The notes: generated by a model not told the origin, from the letters alone. A stretch of 64,000 nucleotides of DNA from Oscillospiraceae bacterium (GCA_015069205.1 SVIZ01000009.1:33363-97362), one strand, 5' to 3'. Numbered from the stretch's first letter, positions 17,104-26,652 are shown. Translations and numbers: made by a program.

Positions 17104-18663
17104 TTATTTCAGCATGTCTTCCGTGTAATATCCGCTGTCTATAAGGATTTCCTTGTAATTGTTTTTATCTACGAAAACAGGGTCGCAGAGATATGTATCC
17201 AGGAAATCATATCCGTTGTGAAGTGTGCCCGTATCGTTGACCTCAACAGTCTGTCCTTCAGAGATCTGCTTGACCATCTTAACGGTCCTGTCGACAAGGG
17301 TTCTGGTGTCCTTGAATACCGACATTGACTGCTTGCCGCTGATGATGTTCTTAACGTTTGCGATATCACAGTCCTGCCCGGTGATGATCGGATATGTGCC
17401 CTTGTAATATGTCTCGAGCGCCTGGGTAACGCCCAATGCGGTCGAGTCATTGGAGCAGAGCCATGCGTCGATACTCTCACCGTCCATATAATATGAGGAA
17501 ATGATGTTTTCTGCTCTTGTCTGGGCATTCTCAGTCGACCAGACATCCGTAGCAACTTCCTTAAAATCTGTCTGGCCTGAAGGGACCTTCAGAACACCCT
17601 CGTCTATATACGGCTGAAGGATATTCATTGCGCCAGAATAGAAATACAGGGCATTCGTATCCGAGACATCTCCTGCCGTCAGCTCAATGTTATAGGTCTC
17701 GCCGTCTGATGCATTGTCGAGCCCCAGCATATTTACTATGTACAGAGCCTGGATCTGTCCGACTGCGTAATTATCGAAAGTTACATAGTAATCTACGGGA
17801 GCATCCGTTATAAAACGGTCGTAACAGATAACCGTAACGCCTTTATTGTGAGCTTCTTCCACAACCTTACTCAAACTTTCAGGGGAGATTGCCGCGATGA
17901 TCAGGATCTTGCAGCCTTGGTTTATCTGATCCTCGATCTGTGATCTCTGAGTACTTGTGTCGTTCGAAGCAAACTGAAGATCAACGGAGAAACCCTCCGA
18001 CTCAAGCGCTTGCTTAAGCATCTCACCGTCACTATTCCATCTCATGAGATCTTTTGTAGGCATCGAGATGCCTATCTTATTCTCAACAACAGGATCCGTG
18101 ACCACACCGGGATCCGGGACCGGGTCTGAACTGCCACCGCCGTTGTAGGGCTCAAGCTCAATGTTTGCAACCAGAGATTCAAGCGTTTCCTTGAACTTCT
18201 TGTCTGACTTTTTGGTGACGAGCCAATCGTCGTCTTTGAGTACGAAATCGATCGTTATCTTCTTAGTCTTGTTTGGTTTTACTTCACGGATCTCATCAAG
18301 ATATTCATCAAATTCTATGTCGAAATATGATTCAGAGATCTCTTCTGCGTCAGGATACTTAAGCTCGATCGTGACAGTTCCTTCTTTATATTTCACATCG
18401 ACTTCTGATTCGGTGATCTCAAATTTGGAACAGTCCAAAACGGTTGAGAGGATCTCTGCGCGCTCGTTAAATAATGTGAAAGCCGTCTCTTCCTTTGCAT
18501 CAACATATTTGGATGCATCCTTGCCTGCAAGGACCTTCGACACATAGGAGTCAAGCGCATCCTCCATGGCAGCCTTCTGCTTGGCCTTGGAAGAGGTGCA
18601 TCCGGTCGAAGTCAGAAATAGACCGGCTGCCATAAATGCCGCGATTACTTTTGAAGCTTTCAT
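17104..18663 (-). CDS. Sugar-binding (ChvE/XylF-like) lipoprotein with extra N-terminal domain
   Basis: The protein has 519 residues. The signal peptide ends LTSTGC, so Cys22 would be lipidated. Residues 23-170 form a separate alpha/beta domain (VTIELKYPD, ITIDFVLKDDDWLVT) resembling NTF2-like lipoprotein domains. A Gly/Pro linker (about 174-192) leads to a type I periplasmic-binding fold with IGISMPTKDLMRWNSDG, CKILIIAAISP, VICYDRF and ITGQDCD. The second part resembles binding proteins for monosaccharides feeding ABC importers or chemosensing. No ABC ATPase or permease is nearby, so it is an orphan, perhaps a sensor. ATG 18663 has GGGAGGTGG upstream; an in-frame ATG 27 bases earlier does not. 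Confidence 0.85.
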   Translation of the reverse strand: MKASKVIAAFMAAGLFLTSTGCTSSKAKQKAAMEDALDSYVSKVLAGKDASKYVDAKEETAFTLFNERAEILSTVLDCSKFEITESEVDVKYKEGTVTIELKYPDAEEISESYFDIEFDEYLDEIREVKPNKTKKITIDFVLKDDDWLVTKKSDKKFKETLESLVANIELEPYNGGGSSDPVPDPGVVTDPVVENKIGISMPTKDLMRWNSDGEMLKQALESEGFSVDLQFASNDTSTQRSQIEDQINQGCKILIIAAISPESLSKVVEEAHNKGVTVICYDRFITDAPVDYYVTFDNYAVGQIQALYIVNMLGLDNASDGETYNIELTAGDVSDTNALYFYSGAMNILQPYIDEGVLKVPSGQTDFKEVATDVWSTENAQTRAENIISSYYMDGESIDAWLCSNDSTALGVTQALETYYKGTYPIITGQDCDIANVKNIISGKQSMSVFKDTRTLVDRTVKMVKQISEGQTVEVNDTGTLHNGYDFLDTYLCDPVFVDKNNYKEILIDSGYYTEDMLK

Positions 18664-18752
18664 ATTCCACCTCCCGGGTAACGGGTTCATCCCCTTTTTG
18701 AATCCTTGCCTGACGGTATGTCATTTCTTCGCTCGCTCCATAATTATATCAG

Positions 18753-18781
18753 TTGCAGCGTACAAATAAATGTGATATCTT
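18753..18781 (+). promoter_or_regulatory. Promoter of the TetR operon
   Basis: TTGCAG and TATCTT are separated by 17 bases. Predicted transcription begins inside the palindrome that starts at 18783. Confidence 0.6.
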
Positions 18782-18782
18782 T

Positions 18783-18804
18783 GTTATTGAACGCGTTCAA
18801 TAAC
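18783..18804. promoter_or_regulatory. 22-bp perfect palindrome, probable TetR operator
   Basis: The core TTATTGAACGCGTTCAATAA extends by one more complementary base pair on each side. It sits between the -10 element and the ribosome site of the TetR gene, the classic position for autorepression. Confidence 0.8.
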
Positions 18805-18816
18805 TGGAGGCAAACC

Positions 18817-19395
18817 ATGCAAAAAGACGAAAAACTCAACATAACAAAAGAGAAACTGCTCGATGCCACTTTCGCTCTGATGGAAGAGACAGACGATCCG
18901 CTTAACGTCACTTCGCGCCAGATAGCAGAACGCGCAGGCGCCAAGCCCTCCATGATCAATTACTGCTTCGGTTCAAGAGAGAACCTTATCTATCAGACTT
19001 TTCAGAAGCAGTACCTGAATTTTCTGGAAGATAAAGAAATTGCGAAGCTTATCGCTTCAGATATTACTCCCAGGGAACTGCTTAAAAAGCTTCACTTTGT
19101 TGTCGCAAAATGCCTTGTCGAAAACCCGAAATTTACGAAGGCCATCACTCCTTTTGTTCTCTTCAACAGGGACCTCTCACAGGATTCTTTCAGCTTTGCG
19201 TACGTGAAGAAACATTATGCCGGCCGCAAGACCGACAAAGAGTGCAAACTCATCGCGTATGAGATGTCATCAATGATGCAGCTGATCATATGCAGAAAAG
19301 AAGACATCAAGAAAGATTTCGGCATCGACATGAACAAAGAAAAAGAACTCAAAAAATACATCGATATGCGCATAGATCTTCTTCTCGGAGAATGA
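18817..19395 (+). CDS. TetR-family transcriptional regulator
   Basis: This 192-residue repressor has an N-terminal helix-turn-helix (about residues 12-58: KEKLLDATFALME, then SRQIAERAGAKPSMINYCFG) and the family ending of the DNA-binding domain, SRENLIYQTF. The C-terminal ligand-binding region is all-helical and not recognisable. ATG 18817 is set by GGAGG 6 bases upstream; the frame is open further upstream but that DNA contains the promoter and operator. One base separates its stop from the next start, so it is translated with the PEP-utilising enzyme and probably controls it and itself. Confidence 0.92.
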   Translation: MQKDEKLNITKEKLLDATFALMEETDDPLNVTSRQIAERAGAKPSMINYCFGSRENLIYQTFQKQYLNFLEDKEIAKLIASDITPRELLKKLHFVVAKCLVENPKFTKAITPFVLFNRDLSQDSFSFAYVKKHYAGRKTDKECKLIAYEMSSMMQLIICRKEDIKKDFGIDMNKEKELKKYIDMRIDLLLGE

Positions 19396-19396
19396 C

Positions 19397-21724
19397 ATGA
19401 AATACATATTTGACTTAAGAACGATACCCGGAGAAAAGCTCAATGTATCAGGCGGAAAGGCAGCATCCTTATCGCTCATGATGAAGAACCTGAAGATGAA
19501 TATTCCTATGGGATACGTCATCACCGCGGAAGGTTTCCGCGATGGAAAACTGACAGATGAAGCATCCGAAGAATTGAATGGGATTATAGCCAAACTGGAT
19601 AGGCTTAAGACTTATGCCGTCAGGTCATCTGCGATAGGCGAAGACGGCGAGAATAACTCATTTGCAGGTCAGTATGAGACCATCACGGACGTTAAAGTTC
19701 CGGAGATCAGGAATGCCGTAAAACACGTCGCGGATTCGGCAAAGAGCGAACGGGTTGAAGAATATAAAACCCATAATGATATATCCGGCGGAGGCATCGG
19801 CATCGTTATCCAGGAGTTCGTAAAACCTGAGTTTGCAGGCGTTATCTTCACCTCCGACATCATCACGGGAAAAGACGATAAGATCGTCGGCAATTACGTT
19901 CACGGCGAAGGTGAGAAACTCGTATCAGGAAGCGAGAATGCAGAAGAGTTCAGAATAGGCGCTTTAAAACTTTCTTATGAAGGCAATCCCGAGCTTGCGA
20001 GGTTTTCTAAAACGCTTCGCAGATATTCACTCGCGATCCGCTCATTTTACGGTGTCCCGATGGATATCGAGTGGGCTGTATCAGGCGGCAGAGTCTATAT
20101 CCTGCAGGCACGTCCCATCACGACTTTGAAAAGGATCTCCGTAAAAGATTACGACGTCAACGGAACACGCTCAGGCTATAAGCTCCTTACCAAGACCAAC
20201 GTCGGCGAGATCTTCACAAAGCCCGTAAGTCCCATGACTTTCAGCGTTCTGGAGAAGATCAATGAGTTCCTGGGGCTCCCTGAATGGCTCGACAACATCA
20301 ACGGTCAGGCATACATGAATATCTCTGTCATGTGTTCTCTGATGGTGGCTTTCGGCAAGACTCCCGAAAAAGCTTACGATACCGTAAAAGACCTTGTCGG
20401 CGGGATTCCTTCGGGCGTTGAGATCCCCATATCGCCATTTGACAAGAAGGCCTTCAAACGCAATCTTTGGAATCTTCTTTTCCCGAAGAACAAATCAAAG
20501 CTTTCCAAAAAGGAAAAGCACGATATGGTGCTCCGTTTAGATGATATATCGGAAGAACTTATAGCTGAGATCAGAAAGATAAACGATAACACTTCACTCA
20601 TGAAATACTGGGACGATGTGTTGATTCCAAAGCTTAACGACGGACTTGCATCGATCCTGACAGAAAGCGGAATGTCACTGGTGCCTCTTTTCGGAACGCG
20701 CAAAAAGATCTCGAAGATCGCAGGCGAAGACATGGCAAACCGCCTTTTAACAGGCTGCGTAGGTGTGCTCGCATCGATGAAGCCGGTACTTCTGTTAGAA
20801 GATGTCGCCGAAGGAAAGATGACGCGTGAAGAATACATAAAGATCTGCGGCCACCGCTCCGTCAACGAGATGGAGCTCATGGAGCCCAGACCTTATGAAG
20901 ACCCCTCCTTCCCCGACAACCTTCTGAATGACAGAAAAGATGGCGGCTTGAGCCTCCGGTCGGTCCTTGCAAACCAGGAAGCTTCATTTAAGAAAGCACT
21001 GGCTGAATTCAAGACTAAATATCCTTCAAAGAGCAAGTGGATCGACAAGGAGATCTCCAAGTTCGTTCACGCAAATGATTTCAGGGAAGACATCAGGAGC
21101 AAGGGCGTAAGGATCTTCTGCGTATTCAGGGAATACTGCCTTAAGGCCGGCAGGTTAAACGGCCTGGGAGATGACATCTTCATGCTTGGATATAAGGAAA
21201 TGTTCTCTCTTTTGAAGGGCGATACTTCCGTCCTGTCATATATTCCCGCCCGTAAACAGACATTCGAAAAGTATTGCTCCTACCCTGCTTTCCCGAACCT
21301 TGTCATCGGCCGCTTTGACGCAGATCTATGGCTGGGCGATCCGGATAGAAGAAACGATGTTTACATCAGCGGAAGAAGTTCAAGCGAAAGCGTGTCTTCC
21401 GACGTCAAAGGCTTTGCCGGCGCCGCAGGTGTCGTCACGGGAACGGTGCGCGTAATCGAAGATATCGATCACATCGGCGAACTCGCAGATGGCGAGATCC
21501 TCGTAACACGTGTAACCAACATCGGCTGGACTGTCGCCTTCCATAAGGTATCTGCAATCGTCACCGACATCGGCGCGCCCTTATCCCACGCAGCTATCGT
21601 TGCACGTGAATTCGGCATCCCCGCCGTTGTAGGCTGCCGCAACGCGACTACTGTTCTGAAGACAGGCGATGTAGTTACCGTTGACGGCGGATGCGGCACG
21701 GTGACGGTCATCAAACCCGGATAA
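19397..21724 (+). CDS. PEP-synthase/rifampicin-phosphotransferase-like enzyme
   Basis: The protein has 775 residues in three parts. The N-terminal ATP-grasp domain (about 1-260) has GGKAASLSLM, AVRSSAIGEDGENNSFAGQ and ILQARPITT. A helical middle region (about 270-660) is unlike that of PEP synthase. The C-terminal swivelling phosphohistidine domain has the transfer residue His731 in PLSHAAIVAREFGIPAVVG. No PEP-binding TIM barrel follows. This ATP-grasp/substrate domain/His-domain layout matches rifampicin phosphotransferase (RPH), which moves the beta-phosphate of ATP to the antibiotic, though it is shorter than typical RPH (about 860). Function as an antibiotic or small-molecule kinase is inference. 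Co-transcribed with a TetR gene, suggesting induction by its substrate. Confidence 0.8.
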   Translation: MKYIFDLRTIPGEKLNVSGGKAASLSLMMKNLKMNIPMGYVITAEGFRDGKLTDEASEELNGIIAKLDRLKTYAVRSSAIGEDGENNSFAGQYETITDVKVPEIRNAVKHVADSAKSERVEEYKTHNDISGGGIGIVIQEFVKPEFAGVIFTSDIITGKDDKIVGNYVHGEGEKLVSGSENAEEFRIGALKLSYEGNPELARFSKTLRRYSLAIRSFYGVPMDIEWAVSGGRVYILQARPITTLKRISVKDYDVNGTRSGYKLLTKTNVGEIFTKPVSPMTFSVLEKINEFLGLPEWLDNINGQAYMNISVMCSLMVAFGKTPEKAYDTVKDLVGGIPSGVEIPISPFDKKAFKRNLWNLLFPKNKSKLSKKEKHDMVLRLDDISEELIAEIRKINDNTSLMKYWDDVLIPKLNDGLASILTESGMSLVPLFGTRKKISKIAGEDMANRLLTGCVGVLASMKPVLLLEDVAEGKMTREEYIKICGHRSVNEMELMEPRPYEDPSFPDNLLNDRKDGGLSLRSVLANQEASFKKALAEFKTKYPSKSKWIDKEISKFVHANDFREDIRSKGVRIFCVFREYCLKAGRLNGLGDDIFMLGYKEMFSLLKGDTSVLSYIPARKQTFEKYCSYPAFPNLVIGRFDADLWLGDPDRRNDVYISGRSSSESVSSDVKGFAGAAGVVTGTVRVIEDIDHIGELADGEILVTRVTNIGWTVAFHKVSAIVTDIGAPLSHAAIVAREFGIPAVVGCRNATTVLKTGDVVTVDGGCGTVTVIKPG

Positions 21725-21760
21725 GCCGTCATAAGAAAACTCTTTTTCTCCAAAATCGAC

Positions 21761-21879
21761 TGATCAGTTTTTTGCTCATGTTTTCGGGCTCAAAAAGCTG
21801 TTCAAAAACCTGTTTTTTCCGAGAATCCACTTTTTTGCTCATGTTTTCGGGAGGATTCAGATAGGCAAAAAACTGATCA
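21761..21879. repeat. Direct and inverted repeat element upstream of the TIR gene
   Basis: A 21-base sequence beginning TTTTTTGCTCATG occurs at 21768-21788 and 21831-21851. The ends form a 15-bp inverted repeat: TGATCAGTTTTTTGC at 21761-21775 and GCAAAAAACTGATCA at 21865-21879. Together they resemble a small palindromic mobile element or a large hairpin. The remaining 157 bases to the TIR start contain a TAACG-GTAT-CGTTA palindrome (21960-21973) but no gene. Confidence 0.6.
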
Positions 21880-22036
21880 ATAATTCAATATGTTGTCTGT
21901 TCCCGAAAATCCGCATTGCAACATCTCTCCTGATGAAACTGTATTAAGATTGAGTGCTGTAACGGTATCGTTAATAAAATATTTCTTACTTTATGTTAAT
22001 ATTAAGCGAGGAATAACGACAGGAGAGGGTAGCTCC

Positions 22037-25000
22037 ATGATAGATTTTTATAATGCTTTCATTTCGTACAGACATGCTGATCTCGACTCTAAGATCGCCG
22101 AACACGTACAAAAGCAGCTCGAGCATTTCCATGTGCCTCACAAGCTTAAGAAAAAGCTCAAGCACGAAAAGATCACACGTATTTTCAGAGATAAGGACGA
22201 GCTCCCTATCACGAGCGACCTGACCGAGACGATCACCAACGCTCTCGAAAAGGCCGAGTACCTCATCGTAATCTGCTCCACAAACACCAAGGAGTCGATG
22301 TGGGTAAAAAGAGAGATCAAGACCTTCCTTAAGACACATACGATGGACAAGGTCCTGACGGTTCTTTGCAACGGCGAGCCTTATGAGGTTATCCCCGAGG
22401 AATTGCTCACTACCACAAAGGAATATGTTGATGAGACAGGCATGACTCATACGGTCGAAGTTCCGATCGAGCCTTTATCATGCGATTACAGACTCCCGAA
22501 GTCGACTGCCGACAAGGAAGAGCTTCCCCGTCTTGCATCGGCACTTCTGGGCTGCTCTTATGACGAACTTCAGAGAAGAAGAAGACAGTACCGTATCAGA
22601 CGTGCAACAGCGATCGTGGCTGCCGCATTTGCTGTACTTCTTGGTTTGGGAACCTATCTCGGATACACGACCAAGAAGATCAACGACAGTTATATGGCAT
22701 CATTAAGGAGCCGATCTCTCTATCTGTCGAATGAAGCCGAACAGCTTCTTGCAGACGGCAAGAGAACGGATGCTCTCCAGGTAGCTCTTGCAGCACTTCC
22801 TAATGATTCACAGAAACAGATGCCTGTTACGGCTGAAGCGCAGCGTGCAATAACAGATGCTACGGGTGCGTACGAATCACTCACAGGAACCCTTAACTAT
22901 ACTTCTGTCTGGAATTATAAGACAACGGGCTATGTTCGTAATATCATTCTTTCAGAAAACAAGAAATATCTTGCTTCATATGATTCAGCAGGCATTGTTT
23001 ACTGCTGGAATGCATATACAAATCAGCTGCTACTGGATCTGAACACAAACGAAAAACCTGTAGATCTCCTCTTTTTGGAAGACGCTCAGCTTCTGGTAGT
23101 GTTCGCCAATCGTATCGAGTCTTATCATGTTGAGAGCGGGTCGCTTGTATGGAAATATCAAAGCGATTCAGATTATTCGTTCTTACAAGATGAGGTGGTT
23201 TTTGCTGACCACGCGGTATATCTCGATATAGGCAACGGAGAATTAGCAAAGCTTTCGGCAAAAGACGGAAGAGTTATGGACACTTATAAGGTTCAAGACG
23301 GCATTTTTACAGACTTCAACCGCCTTACTGTATCTCCAGACGGTAAAAAACTGGCTTTCGTTGATAACACCACATCTTACGGAATAGATAAGATCACTTT
23401 ACTTGACACGGAAACAGGAAAACTTGCCAGTCAGGAGGTTGAAGGATATCTCTTTTCAAAACTTCAGTTCGTTGACAATGACCATCTTATCATGATTTCA
23501 GATAATGATGGATCTACATCATCTATAGCATACAGCAACAATATTACATATGTTCAGACTGGTTATATGCAATTCTTCTGTTTCGATACATCAATGAAAC
23601 AGATCTGGTCTTATGAACTTGATTACACCGATGTAATGACTTCTTTTGGTGCTTTTGACCTTCCGGACCGTGATTCCGTACTGCTTCATGTAGGTAATCA
23701 TGCTGTTATCGCCGACAAAAACACCGGAGCGATAATCAACGACTACAAGACCAGCAGTTCTATAGTTACTGTCAATGATCACAATAAAAACGGTAACCCG
23801 GAATTTATCTGCAGACACGGAGAATATATTCTTACGCTCGGCTCTGATTCAAACCAAATGGCTTCCATTAATGTTCTGGGTGATATTGTTTCTAAAGCTA
23901 TAATCTCAGACAAAATCTATACAGCTTACGATTATGGTACTGATATCGTTTGCCACAACTACGGAATTGAAGATGATGAATGGAGTTCCATTGATGCTTA
24001 CGGCGGTTTTTATACCGGAACAAGTTATCAGAAATACTGTAATGACGGGGAAAATCTTATCATTGCATCAAAAATGCATGATGTTGATATTATCAGAGTA
24101 AGTGTAATCGATATGAACACCACAGAACTTGTTTTCTCTGAAGATGTTGAATTCAAAGGCGGTTACCTGTCACATTTTGAACTTTATAACATTGATGATG
24201 AGATCTACGGATTTTTCGGCAACAATGCTTATTTGATCAATATTGATAAAGAAAGAGTGGAAGATGCTGGCATAGAATTAAGCGATCAGGATGATTTGTC
24301 CAACGGCATGATAATAAACTGCAACTTATTGCATTCTCAATTAACTGCGGAAGTATGGAAAGCCGACGGCTCAAACCACAAGGAATTCGAACCTCTTGAT
24401 TTAGAAAACCTCGATTTTGTTTTATTAGGCGAACCAATATATGTCGAGCAGATAAATAAGTTCTTTGTGTCTGCAGGAAACCGGTTGTTTGCGGGAGATC
24501 TTGACTCTGAAACATTCGAGGAATTGGATGTTCCTGATGACTGGTCCTTGGAAAAACGTATGAAAATTACTATAACGGCATCAGATGACGGTTCTCGTGT
24601 TTTCTTCTCTGACGGAAACATCTTTTTCGTAACAGATGAATCCTTTAAAGAACTGTACAGCACTAACTGTTTAAGCAGTCAAAGGTACGGTGCCAAATTC
24701 AGAGACGGTATTCTTTATCTGCTCTCTGATGATTATCTTATATTATATGATTCCAATGATGGATCTCTGATAAAACATGTACCTATCACTGCTTACGGAA
24801 CCGGTGATATGGAAATATATTTTGATGAAAAGAACAACCAGTTATTTATTCAGACAGAAGATCAGATATGCATTCTCGATGCAGAGACCTGGATCGAGAT
24901 CGCAAGCATCGAAAATGCTTACTGTTATCACGAAGGAACAGACCGCTTCTTTGTATATTCTTTTGTGTCAGAAAGAGAATGTAAACCGGGATACATTAAG

Positions 25001-25093
25001 CACTACACTGTCGATGAGCTGATAGAGAAGGCTCACAATTATCTGGGTAATCAGGAAGTGCCTGCTGAATTGAAGAATAAGTACGGTATCTGA
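22037..25093 (+). CDS. TIR-domain membrane protein with C-terminal beta-propeller
   Basis: The protein has 1018 residues. A TIR domain (about 1-150) begins DFYNAFISYRHADLDSKIAE, with RIFRDKDELP and the WxxxE motif in SMWVKRE (Trp89, Glu93), where Glu would be the NAD-cleaving residue of active TIRs. Basic residues lead to one membrane helix (about 190-210, ATAIVAAAFAVLLGLG), then a helical linker with LLADGKRTDALQVALAALP. About 700 residues of WD40/PQQ-like strands follow (repeated GxxVYCWNAYTNQ-type blades). The TIR domain faces the cytoplasm, so the propeller lies outside. The propeller half is visibly AT-richer than the TIR half. Start 22037 is set by GGAGAGGG. Role in defence or signalling is inference. 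Confidence 0.85.
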   Translation: MIDFYNAFISYRHADLDSKIAEHVQKQLEHFHVPHKLKKKLKHEKITRIFRDKDELPITSDLTETITNALEKAEYLIVICSTNTKESMWVKREIKTFLKTHTMDKVLTVLCNGEPYEVIPEELLTTTKEYVDETGMTHTVEVPIEPLSCDYRLPKSTADKEELPRLASALLGCSYDELQRRRRQYRIRRATAIVAAAFAVLLGLGTYLGYTTKKINDSYMASLRSRSLYLSNEAEQLLADGKRTDALQVALAALPNDSQKQMPVTAEAQRAITDATGAYESLTGTLNYTSVWNYKTTGYVRNIILSENKKYLASYDSAGIVYCWNAYTNQLLLDLNTNEKPVDLLFLEDAQLLVVFANRIESYHVESGSLVWKYQSDSDYSFLQDEVVFADHAVYLDIGNGELAKLSAKDGRVMDTYKVQDGIFTDFNRLTVSPDGKKLAFVDNTTSYGIDKITLLDTETGKLASQEVEGYLFSKLQFVDNDHLIMISDNDGSTSSIAYSNNITYVQTGYMQFFCFDTSMKQIWSYELDYTDVMTSFGAFDLPDRDSVLLHVGNHAVIADKNTGAIINDYKTSSSIVTVNDHNKNGNPEFICRHGEYILTLGSDSNQMASINVLGDIVSKAIISDKIYTAYDYGTDIVCHNYGIEDDEWSSIDAYGGFYTGTSYQKYCNDGENLIIASKMHDVDIIRVSVIDMNTTELVFSEDVEFKGGYLSHFELYNIDDEIYGFFGNNAYLINIDKERVEDAGIELSDQDDLSNGMIINCNLLHSQLTAEVWKADGSNHKEFEPLDLENLDFVLLGEPIYVEQINKFFVSAGNRLFAGDLDSETFEELDVPDDWSLEKRMKITITASDDGSRVFFSDGNIFFVTDESFKELYSTNCLSSQRYGAKFRDGILYLLSDDYLILYDSNDGSLIKHVPITAYGTGDMEIYFDEKNNQLFIQTEDQICILDAETWIEIASIENAYCYHEGTDRFFVYSFVSERECKPGYIKHYTVDELIEKAHNYLGNQEVPAELKNKYGI

Positions 25094-25116
25094 TTTTCGA
25101 ATAGTTTAGAAATACG

Positions 25117-25152
25117 GGGCGTCTCCATTCATTTGCGAGGCGCCCTTTTTTA
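25117..25152 (+). terminator. Terminator of the TIR-protein gene
   Basis: GGGCGTCTC pairs with GAGGCGCCC, followed by seven Ts, 24 bases after the stop codon. Confidence 0.9.
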
Positions 25153-25158
25153 ATCTTC

Positions 25159-26652
25159 TTATCTGTTTGTCCTGGGTTTGTAGAACCTGTCGAAAAGCTC
25201 GCCCTTTACGATGTAGATATCGTGCTCGTCATCTGCTCTGACGGTCAGGTAATCGCCGATGTCGCCTGAGTAGTACTTATCCTCAGTCCATGCCGTGAAG
25301 AGCTTTACAGGCTGCTCCAGGGGCTTTGCAAATACGACGGAATTGGTGACTGTTCTTACCGTCTTGGCAAAAGGCATGACCTTCTTGACCTCGCCGGTGG
25401 CTCTGTTCTTGATCCTCGGCTCGTATTCGAAGTCTCTCGTGAAGACGAAGTTTGTGAGCTGGTAGCTGCTCAAGAGCTTCTTTTCCTTGATGGGATAGAT
25501 CTCTCCTTCGACACCGATCATGAGATAAGCCTCTTCGTCGATGACTGTATCAACGTCGCCTTCAAGAGTTCTGATGTTGATGGGTGTACCGACCGGGAAA
25601 ACATCAGTGAGCCTGATGCAGCCCAATGTCTGGGAGACTTTGTCGTATGCTTTCCATTTCGAAGTGTTGAGCTTCGTATTTTTGGCATAGATAACGAGAT
25701 ATCTGTCGTAATACCACTGGAGACGCTCTTCGATGGTCTCCTTGGCTGACTTGGTCAGAAAGTCGGGCATCATGGTGCCGCCGGCTTTGAGCATGTGACC
25801 GCCGCCACCGCCGCCTAAGCCTTCAGCAAGGAATGCCGCGAGTTCATCTGCGTGGACTTCCTTAGAACAGCTTCTGACTGAGAATTTGACCTCATACTGG
25901 CTCTCGTAGAACGCAACGCATACATTAACGTTCTCGGTCTCAAGGGCGAAGTCGCTAATGACACCCAAGATGCAGGGGTCACAGGCCTCAGCTTCGATGA
26001 CCAGATATTTGTTGCTCTCGTGGAACTCGTAGTTCATGATGGCCTTGCCTGTGATCTGGAGTTCATCAAGAGAGATGTTTGAATTGATCATCTCTGTTAC
26101 CGTGGCTTTATTTATGACCAGCTGGTCCAGCATATCGCGGTCTAACGGGTGTGATACCTCCGACAGTCTGTTGGTATCGGAGAAAAGTCCGTAGTAAAGT
26201 GCCGTTGAAAGCATTCTGTTGTCATTCGGGTTAAAGCCTTCGTTACGGATAAGGTCCCAGCAAAGTGTAGAGCAGCTGCCGACATCACTTCTGATATAGC
26301 TGATAGCCGTTGCAGGAATTTCTGATCTCTGATGGTGATCGATGATACCGATCCTCTTTGCCTTCGTGGTCGTGACGTTCTTCTGTCCGTACTGACAGTC
26401 AACGTAAATGACGAGCTCAGGCTCCTCGGCAAAGAACGGTTCGTACTCAACGGGAACGTCAAGTTCCTTGCACATTATCATGAGATTGCTCTTCTTGATC
26501 TCGTTTCTGCCTCTGTAGATAAACCTGGCCTTCTTATCGTTCTGCTGGAAATACCACATCAGTGCATATCCCGAGGCGAGCGCGTCAGCGTCCGGATTAT
26601 CGTGGCACTGAATAACGATATTCTTGTACTTCAAAAACTCTTTTAATTCCAT
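25159..26652 (-). CDS. DHH/DHHA1 family phosphoesterase
   Basis: The protein has 497 residues. N-terminal DHH motifs are clear: CHDNPDADALASG (residues about 16-28), VDCQ near 89 and DHHQ near 107, which bind two Mn2+. A glycine-rich GGGGGGHMLKAGG near 285 marks the DHHA1 substrate lobe. This core resembles NrnA/GdpP-type enzymes that degrade nano-RNA or cyclic dinucleotides. An unassigned extension of about 180 residues follows. No membrane segment or GGDEF domain is present, so a soluble NrnA-like role is more likely than GdpP. ATG 26652 was chosen; TTG 26658 is also possible, and neither has a strong ribosome site. Confidence 0.85.
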   Translation of the reverse strand: MELKEFLKYKNIVIQCHDNPDADALASGYALMWYFQQNDKKARFIYRGRNEIKKSNLMIMCKELDVPVEYEPFFAEEPELVIYVDCQYGQKNVTTTKAKRIGIIDHHQRSEIPATAISYIRSDVGSCSTLCWDLIRNEGFNPNDNRMLSTALYYGLFSDTNRLSEVSHPLDRDMLDQLVINKATVTEMINSNISLDELQITGKAIMNYEFHESNKYLVIEAEACDPCILGVISDFALETENVNVCVAFYESQYEVKFSVRSCSKEVHADELAAFLAEGLGGGGGGHMLKAGGTMMPDFLTKSAKETIEERLQWYYDRYLVIYAKNTKLNTSKWKAYDKVSQTLGCIRLTDVFPVGTPINIRTLEGDVDTVIDEEAYLMIGVEGEIYPIKEKKLLSSYQLTNFVFTRDFEYEPRIKNRATGEVKKVMPFAKTVRTVTNSVVFAKPLEQPVKLFTAWTEDKYYSGDIGDYLTVRADDEHDIYIVKGELFDRFYKPRTNR

